DNA from: Boesenbergia rotunda
Lineage: Eukaryota > Streptophyta > Magnoliopsida > Zingiberales > Zingiberaceae
DNA length: 64,000 nucleotides
NCBI GenBank assembly: GCA_024364735.1
Contig: JAGFNQ010008267.1
Span: 186,001-250,000, forward strand
Direction: 5' to 3'
The notes beneath the pieces are model-generated. The model saw nothing but the letters and a program-made list of their open reading frames with translations. It did no database searches and had not been told where the DNA came from. Shown here piece by piece: positions 10,900 through 22,463 of this stretch (its first letter is position 1; the number at the start of each line of letters is the position of its first letter). A program made the position numbers and the translations under genes.

Positions 10900-11905
10900 T
10901 GTTGAGGCAATCTGTGGTCCGGAGTGACCAAGTATTTTGATGTTTGGGCAAAGGGTTTATGTTAGGTTTACCCTTGTTATCTCATATGTGTATGTTGAGT
11001 ATGCAGGATGTACAGGTTACACATATGGACTTGACTGGACGGCCTTAGTATGGTGAAGGGTGGTATGGAGGCAAGCTGGAGGCTTGCGTGCGCATCCGAG
11101 GGACCTTGGAGAGCAGGGACGATAAGCTGATGGACGCGGACTTCGAGGCATGCATGAAGGATGGCATGGAGGCAAGCTGGAGGCTTGCATGCATCCGAGG
11201 GACGGGAGCCGAAGATGAAGAGAGCGCGAAGGCAATAGTCGAGGCTGCGGATGAGGAGTCAGTCGAGTCGTGAGGGTACGAGTGTTGTGTGATTGTACTC
11301 GGAAAGTCCTAGGGTCTGAGTGCTGAGAGAAGTGTACTCGGGAAGGAAAACCCTAGGTGTGTCAGTGGGGCAGTCGACTGCCTGGGAGGCAATCGACTGC
11401 TAAAACTCACAGAATGATTTCGGGGCTGCACCAGTCGACTGGTAAAATGGTAGTCGACTGGTATCCCGAAATATAGCTGTTGGCTAGCAATTAAGGCTAG
11501 ACCAGTCGACTGGTAAATTGGCAGTCGACAGGTGGCGAGGGTTTCAGCCCGAGTCTTATTTAAAGAGGACTTCGTGGTGGCTGAGATTCTTGACGAATCT
11601 TGTCTTGGTTAAAGGCAAGATAGTAGTCTTTGTGCTCAGAGCTTTGATTGAGATTGTGGCGAGGTTTCTCCACCCACAAGGAGCAACAGAGTTAGCCGAA
11701 GGTTATCCAGGGATTTATCCACCGACGGATTCTTGGATTAGTCACCCGTCCGGGGTGGATACCAAGTAAATCGTGCGTGTTAGCATTGGTTAGTGATTTT
11801 CTTATTGTTTTATTGTATATTCCGCTGTGCAACTAATTGTGCAGGAAGAAAGGGGTTCGAGAATTGCTATTCATCCCCCCTCTAGCACACCAAGTCGATC
11901 TATCA
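10900..11905 (+). repeat. 3' LTR of Sirevirus-like derivative (about 1.0 kb)
   Basis: Starts TGTTGAGGCAATCTG after the purine tract. The end is placed at ...CTATCA (11905) by analogy with the CATCCCCCCTCTAG pattern before copia LTR ends. CAGTCGACTG-type palindromes at 11369-11400, 11434-11466 and 11501-11533 lie just upstream of a TATA-like TTATTTAAAGAG near 11557. The right edge is uncertain by a few bases. Confidence 0.75.
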
Positions 11906-12494
11906 TAATGGAGGTCACGAGACCCTTAGGGTCCCTCTCCCACTTAGTTATTTACGTTGAGGTTTTTCACATGCACACACACACGACAAGCACATAAACC
12001 AATATAATAATCAAGGAAAAATCCTAGATTTTTCCAACTATTATGGCCTTGATCTCCAATGCGCCTCCAGTCTTGTCGCCACCTCGCCCACTCCATCCTT
12101 TCCATGCGCAAGCCACCATGAAGGACTCCCCGAGGCGAGATGACTAGCTTACTTATTTATATCCATTGATCTTATGCTCCACAAAGGAGTGTACATGTGA
12201 TCTAGATCAAAAGTAAATAAAAGCATGGCTAAACAGGTGTCATATTTAATTACAAAAATTAAATACCTAATTTAGCCTCGTCAACCCCCGAGCATTCAAT
12301 TAATTTATAACACACACAATCAATCACATACACCATCAATTAATGCCATAATAGTTGAAATCTAGTGCCTGCAACAAAAAGTTAGGCTACACACATCCAA
12401 TTATTATCTAGCAAAAATAAAGTACTTGAGAATGTGCAGGAAAAATAACTGAATCCTAAACACACAAAACCGGAAACCTCGCTCTGATACCAAT
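11906..12494 (-). other. Leader of a minus-strand copia element, with tRNA-iMet primer site
   Basis: On the minus strand, TGGTATCAGAGC (12481-12492) matches the initiator-Met tRNA primer site and begins two bases after the LTR end at 12495. The rest is AT-rich leader. A possible ATG at about 12349 is quickly followed by a stop, so no gag can be supported. The left side was cut by insertion of the plus-strand Sirevirus-like element. Confidence 0.7.
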
Positions 12495-13195
12495 TGAAGC
12501 GAATAAACCCTTGTATGGCTTGAGGGTTTCCTAAGCAACCACGGAGTCGAACATGAGAGACCTCTCTATGTCTATGGATTAAAAATTTAATCCGAATAGA
12601 GACCCGTCTCCCAAACGACCATCTCATCGTCGTGTCAATTAATCCAAGTCACAATTTAGCCAAAACCAAAGTCAAGGTCTTGTAACTTTCCGGATTAATC
12701 AATCACGAAAAAAATGACGAATGGATCCCGGTCTTTATGTTTATTATCGGGGTCCATGACATAAATTAACTGACATATTAATTAACAAATAATTAATCCA
12801 TGGCAATTAATTAATCATATGCAATGATATAACAAACGGAGCTAGGGAGAGGTATACCTCGTCGTTTACCTCGCAGTCTTCTACCTTATGACCCTCCTCT
12901 CCTGGACGTCATGTGGGCGATGAGCTAACAAGACGTGGAGTCACCAAGGCCCTGAATTAACCACCTTTCTTCATGTTTCTTCCCACACCAACACAAACCC
13001 TAGAAACCTAGGGTTAGCTTGCGTCGGACACCTTTCCTCCTCTCCTCCTCACGCCGCTGGCGACCTCAAGCTCCAAGGTCCGACCAGCCACAAGGCAACA
13101 CTGAGAGGAAGGCTAGGAAGATGAAGAACAGGAGGAAGAATAGAGAAGAAGCTTCTTTCTTCCTCCTCCAACCCGAAATTGCCACCGCCGGCAAC
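12495..13195 (-). repeat. Minus-strand copia 5' LTR, left part
   Basis: Sense strand ends ...TTCGCTTCA next to the primer site. It shares blocks with the LTR at 24110-25664, for example GACGTCATGTGGGCGATGA and the following protein-poor U5-like sequence. It is cut at 13195 by the Sirevirus-like element; the last five bases gcaac (13191-13195) recur at 22459-22463. The frame at 13019-13219 crosses the junction and is not a gene. Confidence 0.8.
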
Positions 13196-14624
13196 TGTTG
13201 CTGCAAGACGCATCAGTGATGTCCTCCTCTAAGTGTTTCAATATTTGACAATATGCTTAAGTTAGTGATACATGGAACAAAGGGAAGGGTGAGTCAAGAG
13301 AGGAGTAAAAAAGTTAAGAAAAGTCCTAGTTAACCTAGGCACTAAGTCCTAGTTCTAAGAATTGGGCACTAAGACCTGATGAGTGAAGCTGGGCACTAAG
13401 TCCTGGTTCGTGGAATTGGGCACTAAGTCCTGGCCGAGGGCTGGGCACCTAAGACCTGACCAAGGGTTCGTCACCAAAGACCTGGTTTAAGGAATTGGGC
13501 ACTAAGTCCTGGCCGAGGGTTGGGCACCTAACTCCTTGACCTAGGGTTTGGGCACGAAGTCTTGGTCCGAGGGATTGAGCAACATAGCTGAGCGATGACT
13601 AAGGACAGAAGTAGAGATGGGTCGAGGGTCGGACATCATGAGATCTGAGAGTCTCGAAGGCTAAGTAAAAAGTCCAGGCGAATGGACTGGGTGACAACCA
13701 TCTCTTGAAAGGAGTAGGTTGAAGGCGCGTTCCCGGGGGTGGGACCTTAGGCGTCGGTTCGACCTAGGGTTTCGTGGAAATCCGAAGTCAGAACCATTTC
13801 ATTAAGGTTAAGATTGTATGTGTATTTGCCTTGTATTTATGTATCTTGCAGGTACCTAAAAGTGAAGACAAAGCAGACAAACAACCAAACAAAAAAGGCT
13901 GGAAAAGGGCTCCTAGGAACCCCCATTGAAGGAGGCGCCCTAATGGACCCAGGCGCCTCATTGAAGCAGGCGCCTGTGTTCAATGAAGTGCCTCAATGGT
14001 CCAGGGTGCCCTGGTCAAGAGCCTTATCGATTGCTGCGAGTTTGGCGCGGAGATAAGGTTTGACCAAGCTGTATGAGGCGCCCCCTTCAACACAGGCGCC
14101 CCAATGAAGCCTATAAAAGGGGCTTCGACCCTCAACTCTATACACAACTTTCCGAAACCATTCTAAGCTTCCCAAGTGACGACAAAGCGCTAACGACGAA
14201 GCTCTAGGACCAGGAGGCTCTAGGAGGAAGTGCACGACACTTCGGAGGTCCAGATCGGCCGAGTCTTCAATTCTTTTTGTTCGGTTTGAATTTACATTCT
14301 GCATTTCAATTTATCTATCTTTGTGATTATAAATCTTGCACTGTAAGACGGGTTTCTCTGCCTTCGGAAAGTCCAGAAAGGAGACCATTAGTGGATGGGC
14401 GTTCCCGTGCTTAGGCCTTGGATGTACTGACCCAGGGGGGGTTGGGAACCAAGTAAAAATCTCGTGTGTAATCTGTCTTTCGTTTTGTGTCATTCCTTTT
14501 TATTTTCCGCTGTGCTACTAACGCTCTGTTTAGAATGAACATTCGAAAATATACGATTGGAAGTTTTCGTGAAAGATTTAAAGTCGATATTCATCCCCCC
14601 TCTATCGACGACACCGGTCCAACA
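13196..14624 (+). repeat. 5' LTR (1429 bp) of the Sirevirus-like element
   Basis: Contains a degenerate array (about 13345-13570) of roughly 30-base units with the core GGGCACTAAGTCCTGG, then a cluster of GGCGCC palindromes (13931-14100, for example CAGGCGCCTG) just upstream of the TATA box CTATAAAAGG at 14111-14120. Palindromes around the promoter are a known Sirevirus LTR feature. Ends CCGGTCCAACA. Confidence 0.92.
14111..14120 (+). promoter_or_regulatory. TATA box of 5' LTR
   Basis: CTATAAAAGG after the GGCGCC cluster. The same motif is at 21947-21956 in the 3' LTR. Confidence 0.7.
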
Positions 14625-14626
14625 AG

Positions 14627-14638
14627 TGGTATCAGAGC
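14627..14638 (+). promoter_or_regulatory. Primer-binding site, tRNA-iMet
   Basis: TGGTATCAGAGC two bases after the LTR end; complementary to the 3' end of initiator methionine tRNA. Confidence 0.9.
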
Positions 14639-14675
14639 CAGATCGCTCTTCACCGGACTAACCGCCGACGGAGCA

Positions 14676-15136
14676 ATGACGCCACGAGTTGAGGGGGAGC
14701 CCAGGGGTGAATCAGGTACATTTTATTTTAAATGTCAGTTTTTAAGTTCCATTTAATATGTTTCAGGTGCAGGGAGAGAGGGCACTATAAAAATCAGTGC
14801 CCTACTCGTAAGATTCGGTCTACACCACCAGAAGCAAACGAAGTATCAGCACCCGGAGTCCGGAGGGACAAAAGTCAAATACGGTGCTTCAAATTCGAAA
14901 TTAACTCAGAAAATTGTGAGATTAATTCTGAAAATATTTCTAATGATTGTTATGAGGATAATGAGAATAATTCTGAGGATAATGGAGATGATATTCTTTT
15001 AGATAATAGTTTAATTACTGTCTTAGATAATCCTAAAATTTATTACAAAACATTAACTAGTGGTCCAAATTACTCCACCTACTATGAGGACATTGAAGAA
15101 TGTGATGAGGATGAGGAGGAAGATGAAGTTTCTTAG
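14676..15136 (+). pseudogene. gag: Deleted copia gag with CCHC zinc knuckle and acidic tail
   Basis: A short frame from ATG 14676 (MTPRVEGEPRG...) ends at a stop near 14753. A different frame, open from 14732, carries CFRCRERGHYKNQC, a correct CX2CX4HX4C nucleic-acid-binding knuckle of retroviral Gag. It is followed by repeated INSEN-like segments and an acidic tail ending DEDEEEDEVS. Capsid sequence is missing, so an internal deletion has brought the Gag start next to the knuckle. No protease follows. Confidence 0.6.
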
Positions 15137-15295
15137 ATCAGGGCTATAGTTAATAAAGTTCACAAAGACTCAAATAAATCAGAATTATTAGAAAAACTTG
15201 AAAAGATAAATAAAGAAGACATAGTAAAGGAATCAGATATTTTCGAAATAATGAGAATGATGAAATTAAATCCACAACTTTTAACCAACCCTAAA

Positions 15296-15690
15296 ATTTT
15301 GAAATTTAAATCAAATTAAATCTTAATTTAACTTTATTAATTCTTAATTAATTTAAATTCAATCAAATTTTCATTAATTCAACCTCAATTAATTTCTAAT
15401 TAATTTAACTTTAATTAATCTTTAATTAATTCAACTTTAATTATTTCTTAATTAATTCAACCTCAATTAATTTCTAATTATTTTAACTTCAATTAATCTT
15501 TAATTAATTCAACATTAATTAATTCAACCTCAATTAATTTTTAATTATTTAACTTCAATTAATCTTTAATTAATTCAACCTTAATTAATTCAACCTCAAT
15601 TAATTTAACTTCAATTAATTCTTAATTAACTTGAATCCAATTAATTCTTAAATAACTTAAACTCGAACTAAATAAAATCTTACCCAAAAC
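15296..15690 (+). repeat. AT-rich tandem repeat array
   Basis: Many imperfect copies of AATTAATT-based units of 20-30 bases (TTAATTAATTCAACCTCAAT and variants). No coding potential. Confidence 0.85.
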
Positions 15691-18048
15691 TGTAACAATT
15701 AATTTAATAAAATTAAATATGTCAAAGTGGGTTGACATATTCGCAGGTTCACACGACATGTATCAAATCGGGAATTTGATACATTATTAGAAACTTAAGT
15801 AAAATGATTTGAATTGTTTGACTCATGCATAACTGTCATGCCATGCATCTGCTATTTTTAAAATATATGTCATGTCATTCATATTTAAGTTTATGCATGA
15901 TTTAGAATGGTTATAGGAAAAAAACTAAGTAAAACTTGAACAACCTAGTATTGGGTGGAGGTGAGATGATAGTACGTTAGGGATGCCCTTCTAATAAGGT
16001 CAAGTAAGGTAAGGCGTACCCTACTTGATCTGTTTAGTTTGGTGGAACTAGTCGAAGCTACCGATCCAAAACCTAAACTAGTTAGATCAAAATTTTTCAA
16101 GAAGTAAATTTGAAAATGAATCTTCGGTAAAAGGCTATGTCAAGAAAAGGGTTGTTGCTCCAATAAGGCTACGACCAAAGAAGGCCTCTGTGCCTCGCCA
16201 AGACCTGAAAGCCAATTATCGAAAATCAAATTCACTTTACTATTTGATAAATTTGAATCTAACATAAGTTTTGATTAAGTCTTAGATTTAACAATAAATT
16301 ACGAAAAATTATCTAAGCATCTCACAATACACCCATAAGGCAAGCATGCTTGCTTGTACTGAGCCATCTAGAATGGATGAGATGTTAAGGACTAATAAAT
16401 TAAAAAATATTTTTTTAAAAATAATTTTCCAAAATTCTTAGAATATTTTTCTAAAAATCTATTTTCAATATAGTGCTTTAACATAATAATATTTTTATGA
16501 ATTTTATGATTGTCTGATTGTTTATACATATTATACATTTTCAAAATTATATCTTTTTGGAAAATTGTTTGATATACACAATTAGACACAAGTCTCTTAG
16601 GTCAACACTAAAGTTTCTTAAGGCACTTAGATAGAGTCAAACGGTGTTGGATAAGGGGGAGGCTTTTTCTTGTTTTTTTTCAAAACTGTGCTTTACAAAT
16701 CACTATCACTAATAGTTTTTTTTCAAAACTGTGCTTATTTCTCTTTTGATCTTGATAAACCCTAAAGACACAGAGGAAAGTCTACTTCATGATCTACAAG
16801 GACTCCTAGGATGTGTCAAATTTGGGGGGAATCTAAGTCAAAAGAAAACTATCTGACAAAATATTTTTCGAAAACTTTTCTTGGCAAATAGTTTTTGGAA
16901 TTAGTAGATAATTCTTATGATTTGTACCAAATCCTAAAGACTCAGAGGAAAAGTACTTGTGGTCAACAAACTTCCTAGGACTTGGTCAAGTTTAGGGGGA
17001 GGTCAAATTAAAAGAGTTATTAAACATTTCAAAATAATATGTTTTCATGCACTATATTTTCAAAATCTTGTCGAAAACATAAGTAATTTGTCTTTCAAAA
17101 TATTATTATTTTAAAATGTTTGTGTGTCTTATAAAATTGTTTTTTTAAATACCTTTTGAAATAATATTTTCTTAAGTTTGGAGAATTTCCAGGACACTTA
17201 GGAAATGTCCTTGTAGTTAACAAGGTTTCCTAGGATTGTGTCAGATTGGAAAGGAAACTAAGTCAGTAAAATATTATGTTTTCAAATATCCTTAAAAAAT
17301 GCATAATATCTTTTCAAAAGTACTTATATTTTTCCACAAATGCATAATATCTTTCAAAAGTACATATCTTTCAAAATACTGATCATTCAAAGTACAAACT
17401 TTTTAAAGAAAAAATCTTTCAAAGTTCAAGTTCTTGCACAATGTTTTTCAAAATATTCTTTTAAAAGTGCAAAAATCTCCAAGTGAAATATTTTTGAAAA
17501 GTGTAATCTTGAAAAGTGCATATTTTTCTAAGGAAAAACCTTTTATGTGTACAATTCCTTTCTCAATTGGAAATTTTTCTAAGGTAATATTTTTTAAGTG
17601 AAATTTTTCTAAGTTCAAAATATTTTTTTTTTCAAGTTGCACAATACTTTTCAACGTGTAATTTTTTTTTGGAGCAAGTTAAGAAAAATTAATTTTCTAT
17701 TGGTACATATGTATTTTTAACTAGCTCGTTGCTGTCAAAGATTGATGTAAAGTGTTTCAAAATATTTTTTTCATTGTTGGTGCAAATGTTTCTGTCGTGT
17801 TTTCTTGATCTATGATAAAGGGGGAGAGTGAGAACTTAAGTTAGAAAATTTTTAAATTTTTTTTCTTCCCAATGATCAATCAAAATGTTTTCTTCAAAAA
17901 AAAGGGAGAGTGAGCTTATGTTAGAAATATTTTTCTCCCAAAGATCAAAATATATTTTCAAAACTTAGATCTTTTTTTCAAAGATTATAACTTAGCCCCT
18001 TCAGCCAATCTAACTTAAGATATTGTCAAACATCAAAAAGGAGGAGAT
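15691..18048 (+). other. Non-coding interior with repeated purine-tract modules
   Basis: No protein motif in any frame. A module containing CCTAAAGAC(A/T)CAGAGGAAAG, then CTCCTAGGA or TTCCTAGGA, then a G-rich GGGGGA tract occurs near 16755-16835 and 16945-17005, with a weaker copy near 17190-17265. From 17280 to 17660 the sequence is a degenerate TTTTCAAA(A/G)T array. Purine tracts also lie at 17818-17826 and 17904-17910. Repeated purine tracts between pol and the 3' LTR are known in Sireviruses. Confidence 0.6.
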
Positions 18049-21000
18049 TGTTGGTGCAAGATGCATCAGTGATGTCCTCCTCTAAGTGTTTCAATGTTTG
18101 ACAATATGCTTAAGTCAGTGATACATTGAACACAGGGAAGGGTTAGTCAAGAGAGGAGTAACAAAGTGATGAAAAGTCTTAGTCAACCTAGGCATTAAGT
18201 CCTGGTTCTAAGAATTGGGCACTAAGACTTGATGAGTAAAGCTGGGCACTAAGACCTGGTGAGTGAATCTGGGCACTAAGACCTGGTGAGTGAAGCTGGG
18301 CACTAAGTCCTGGCCGAGGGTTGGGCACCGATGTCATGCCCCGAGACTAGGAGCCACTGATCCAATAGAAAATCGGACAGCACCTCCTCTATCCGGCGGA
18401 CAATTTACACATACATGCAACATATAGAACATCACCATGCAGTTTAAATGGGCCTTAGGCCTCAAATCCAAATAGAATAACAATATATATAACAATATAA
18501 TCATAAATCCAAAGCACGAACTTACCTGAGTTGCCTGGGGGCAGGAACGCAGCAAAACCACACACACAGTCCAACATAGGACTCAAAAGTACAATCCCAT
18601 AAAACAAGTCACAAACTACAAGTCCTCGATAATCCAAAGCAACGAAATAAAACATAACAGAGTCCAAAGACAGAAAGTAACATATAAAACCCAATCAAGT
18701 GTAGTCACAAGCATGGGACTGGCGACTCGGACCCTCCTGGCATATATCAACCTGAAATTAGAAAGTATGGCAACGGTGTGAGTCCAAATAAACTCAGTGG
18801 ATACCCAAACATATATGCATAGTAAGTTATACTAACAATAAGAGTCTACGTTGATACAGTCTCATATGAACAATAGACAACGGTATACACTAAAGATACT
18901 GAATGAAGGTACATACCAGAATCCATCTATCCTGTAGAGGGGTGAAATAAATCCCTATGGAACAAGTATAACACATAATCCAAGGTAAACAAGTCTCCAG
19001 TATATGCATGTCAATCAAGTGCAGAAATCAAATGCAGCAAACAATGCACGATGCAAAATATGCACATGGTGCAATGATATGTGTCAGCCCTGACGCTAGT
19101 CAGATCATCGTCCACCTGTCTTAAATGAACGTCTGAGTGGATAGGGCTATGACAACTGTACGCACCATGCTATCACTCTCCTGAGTGACCGAGTGGATAG
19201 GATGCTGGTGGAGGTCACTCTCCTACCCCAAGCAATGGGGGAGTCTCACTCTCATCTTCTCGTGTCTCAGGACGAGAAGGGATCCCTAGCTGCTACCACG
19301 CCCGGAACCACCCTCCAAATAGTGGTCGAACGGAGCAATACAGGGCAAATACACACAACTTATTGTAGCCACTACCCCTGAGTGGGTGTGTGTGCATATC
19401 CTCATGTAACTAACGATGGGCTCAGACTACATAAGAGCCGATGATTGTCAGCATACAACAATGTAAGGATGGTGCATGACCCAAACACATACAACACCCA
19501 CCAAGTCCTCAACAAACTCCTCAGTGTGCTAGGTATAGGTCTAAATCCTATATCATGGGATACAAGTAACCTACTAGGTATACTAACGAAATAACCAATA
19601 ATCCATCAATGTCAAATGCGAGGGAACATATCACTACATCTATGCACATGTATATACACATAACAACTATTGAGACTGTATGAAGCTAAAAAGGAGATAA
19701 CCTCAAGGATAAGCCACAGATATCAAGTACAGGTATACTAAAGTCGATATAGCATATAATCTTACTGTTATCTATAACAAACCATGCATAGCAATATGAC
19801 AATATCTAAAAGATAAGTCAAGGGTACCCGCCTCAATCGTAAGATGCTCGTATCAGAAAGAACCTCCCGTCTGATAATCAGCAATGCTATATCCAATCAA
19901 TGCCCTGTATCAAAGGCATAATGTTTAGCTACAAAAATCGGTAATTTATAGCTAACGAGCTATCTCAAGTAATTAGGATCTTTCTAATTATCATCGTTTC
20001 ATCTAATTAACCATAATTAGATGATTAACCCTTATTTATCCCAAATTACCCCGATTAGCTTTCGATTAGGTTTTGGAACCCGAATTTATCAACTTAACTT
20101 ATTATGTTTAAATTTCAAATTAACCTAACCCGTAAGTTAATCTATAGCTATTCTAAAACTCACGACAAGCACAATTCAAGATGATGCCAAATGTTTCAAC
20201 TCCCTCCTCAGTTAATATCTCACGGCACGGAGCTTCTTCAGGCAATTAAGTCCCAAAAGAAACCCTAAATCTGATCAAGGTATCAACTAACACTAAATCC
20301 TATGCAAGGATAAATACCAAATGGTATCTCAGGCAACCCATTATAACAATTTTTAATGGGACAAGCCAATGCCAATCATTAACATGTTCACAACTAAAAT
20401 TTTTAGTAACCAAACTCTAGATCCGTTAACTACTCATCTACACTAATCCCAACAAATTATCATAAGATCTAAAGAGATCTAAACCTGTTCACTCTTCCAG
20501 TTATCCAAAAAAAAAGGTTTCATCTCCCCCTGGAGCTCACGGCAAGCACCCCCCACGTTGCTGCCAGATCCAATTTCCACGCCAATCAACCCATTTGAAA
20601 TTATGATTCCAACCACCTAGATCAACTGAATAGGGAAACAAAAGTAGATAGGAGATCAAGGAGCAATTACCTACTGGGAAGCCTCTCGGTAGCAGATTGG
20701 AAGAAACCAGAATCCGAGAAAGATGAAGAATCCACACAGCCGTGCTAAAACTGCCCTCGACGAACTCTGTCTCTAGGGATCCCTTGGCTTCACATGAAGA
20801 AGAGCAGTAAAGGTCCAAAAAGGTCGGTGAGCCTTGATCTAAATCGCAGGGAACGTAGAGGTGAGGAAGAAGGATCAAACTCCACGCGATCGGAGGGGAA
20901 CAGGTAGGTGTGCCTTTTTATTTCTCTCAACCAGTTATGGACGAAGAGGTTGTGTGGTATAGGGCACGCGAAGGAGAAGGAAGGAAGAGGAAGAAGGAAT

Positions 21001-22458
21001 TGGGCGCTTGGGCTGCGCTAGGGTTCGCGACGAGGAGAAGAAAACGGAGGAGGAAGGGGCGGCGCGTGTGCGGCTAGGGCACGAGACACCGACCGAGAGC
21101 TTTTAATACAAAAGGGGGGTCTTTTTGCAGAAAGGCCCCTCACATTCCTCAATTTCACATTAAACCCTTAGGGTTAATGTTTTAACCATTTAACCCTCTC
21201 TTTTATTACAATCTACCTCAAATAATTTTTAGGGTTAAATTATTTACACTCTCGATAACCCTAAATCTTACAATATTTTTTCCGAAAATTTATTTTACTA
21301 GATTTTTAATTTGCCGTATTTAACAACTGAAGACCTTGTTCAAGGAATTGGGCACTAAGCCCTGGCCGAGGGTTTGGCACCTAAGTCCTGGACCTAGGGT
21401 TTGGGCACGAAGTCTTGGTCCGAAGGATTGAGCAACTTAGCTGAGCGATGACTAAGGATAGAAGTAGAGACGAGTTGAGGGTCGGACGTCTTGAGATCCG
21501 AGAGTCTCGAAGGCTAAGCAAAAAGTCCACCCGAATGGATTGGGTGGCAACCATCTCCTGAAAGGAGTAGGTTGAAGGCACGTTCCTGGGGGTGGGAACA
21601 TAGGCGTCGGTTCGACCTAGGGTTTCATGGAAATCCGAAGTCAGAACCATTTCATTAAGGCTAAGATTGTATGTGTATTTGCCTTATATTTATGTATCTT
21701 GCAGGTACCTAAAAGTGAAGACAAAGCAGGCAAACAACCAAACAAACAAGGCTGACCCCCATTGAAGGAGGCGCCCTAATGCACCCAGGCGCCTCATTGA
21801 AGTAGGCGCCTATGTTCAATGAGGCACCTCAATGGTCCAAGGCGCCCTGGTCAAGAGCCTTATCGGCTGTTGTGAGTTCGGCGTGGAGATAAGGTTTGAC
21901 CAAGCTGTATAAGGCACCCCCTTCAACACAGGCGGCCCAATGAAGCCTATAAAAGGGGCTACGACTCCTCAGCTCTATACATAACTTTCCGAAACCATTA
22001 TACGCTTCCCAAGTGATGACAAAGCACTAACGATGAAGCTCTATGACCAAGAGGCTCCAGGAGGAAGTGCACGACACTTCGGAGATCCAGATCGGCCGAG
22101 TCTACAATTCTTTTTGTTCAATTTGAATTTACATTCTGCATTTCAATTTATCTATCTTTGTGATTGTAAATCTTGCACTGTAAGACGGGTTTTTCCGCCT
22201 CGAGAAAGTCCGGAAAGGAGACCATTAGTGGATGGGTGTTCCCGTACTTAGGCCTTGGATGTACTGACTCTGGGGGTTGGGAACTAAGTAAAAATCCCTT
22301 GTGCAATCTGTCTTTCATTTTGTGTTGTTCCTTTTTATTTTTCAATGTGCTACTAACGCTCTATTTAGAACGAACATTCGTAAATATACAATTGGAAGTT
22401 TCCGCAAAAGATTTACGGTTGATATTCACCCTCCTCTATCGACGGCACCGGTCCAACA
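18049..22458 (+). repeat. 3' LTR of the Sirevirus-like element, interrupted
   Basis: Starts TGTTGGTGCAAGATG after the purine tract. It matches 13196-14624 in two pieces, 18049-18331 and 21326-22458, either side of solo LTR H. Without the insert and one duplication it is about 1.41 kb, close to the 5' copy. The 5' and 3' copies differ by scattered substitutions, so this insertion is older than the element at 1-7800. Confidence 0.9.
18332..21325 (-). mobile_element. Solo LTR 'H', gypsy-type (2994 bp)
   Basis: On the minus strand it runs from TGTTAAATACGG to ...CTCGGGGCATGACA (TG...CA). Flanks are accga (18327-18331) and actga (21326-21330), a target duplication with one transition. The host LTR is continuous across it when compared with 13196-14624. 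It contains no primer site, no purine tract and no coding motif, so it is a solo LTR. Short frames such as 20537-20878 (minus) show no recognisable domain. On the minus strand a donor-like AG|GTAATT lies at about 20670 and an acceptor-like TTTCTAATTTCAG ends at 18752. Confidence 0.85.
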
Positions 22459-22463
22459 GCAAC

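Larger units (their letters stand above)
8416..11905 (+). mobile_element. Sirevirus-like Ty1/copia deletion derivative
   Basis: Contains a gag-linker remnant, non-coding DNA, a polypurine tract (AAAAAGGGAGAGAT, ending 10899) and a 3' LTR. There is no pol and the 5' part is missing; the minus-strand LTR fragment 7801-8415 lies in its place. The Gag motif, the repeated structures upstream of the 3' LTR and the CG-containing palindromes upstream of the LTR promoter are all features known from Sireviruses. The LTR ends near 11905, where a minus-strand copia leader begins, so this element probably inserted into that leader. Confidence 0.7.
13196..22458 (+). mobile_element. Complete non-autonomous Sirevirus-like Ty1/copia element
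   Basis: Two LTRs starting TGTTG(C/G)TGCAAGA and ending CCGGTCCAACA flank a 3.4 kb interior with a tRNA-iMet primer site and a purine tract (AGGAGGAGAT before 18049). A perfect five-base duplication gcaac (13191-13195 and 22459-22463) flanks the whole. The interior has only a short CCHC gag remnant, so mobility required another element. The 3' LTR holds a later solo LTR (18332-21325). Confidence 0.93.

Noticed and set aside
11017..11273. Frames on both strands in the Sirevirus-like LTR (61-72 codons)
   Set aside because: They come from short GC-rich tandem words (AAGGATGGCATGGAGG, GGAGGCTTG) that stay open by chance; the same DNA is present inverted at 7801-8415.
14716..14766. A 51-base intron joining the gag start to the CCHC knuckle (CAG|GTACAT...TTTCAG|GTGC)
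   Set aside because: It is shorter than plant introns usually are, and the supposed acceptor TTTCAGGTGC is coding (F-R-C of the knuckle CFRC). An internal deletion explains the arrangement better.
15296..15690. CRISPR-like regular repeat array
   Set aside because: Units are AT-rich, degenerate and lack distinct spacers; the context is a plant retrotransposon interior.
20537..20878. 113-codon minus-strand frame in solo LTR H
   Set aside because: No recognisable motif and no support beyond being open; located in leader-like LTR sequence.
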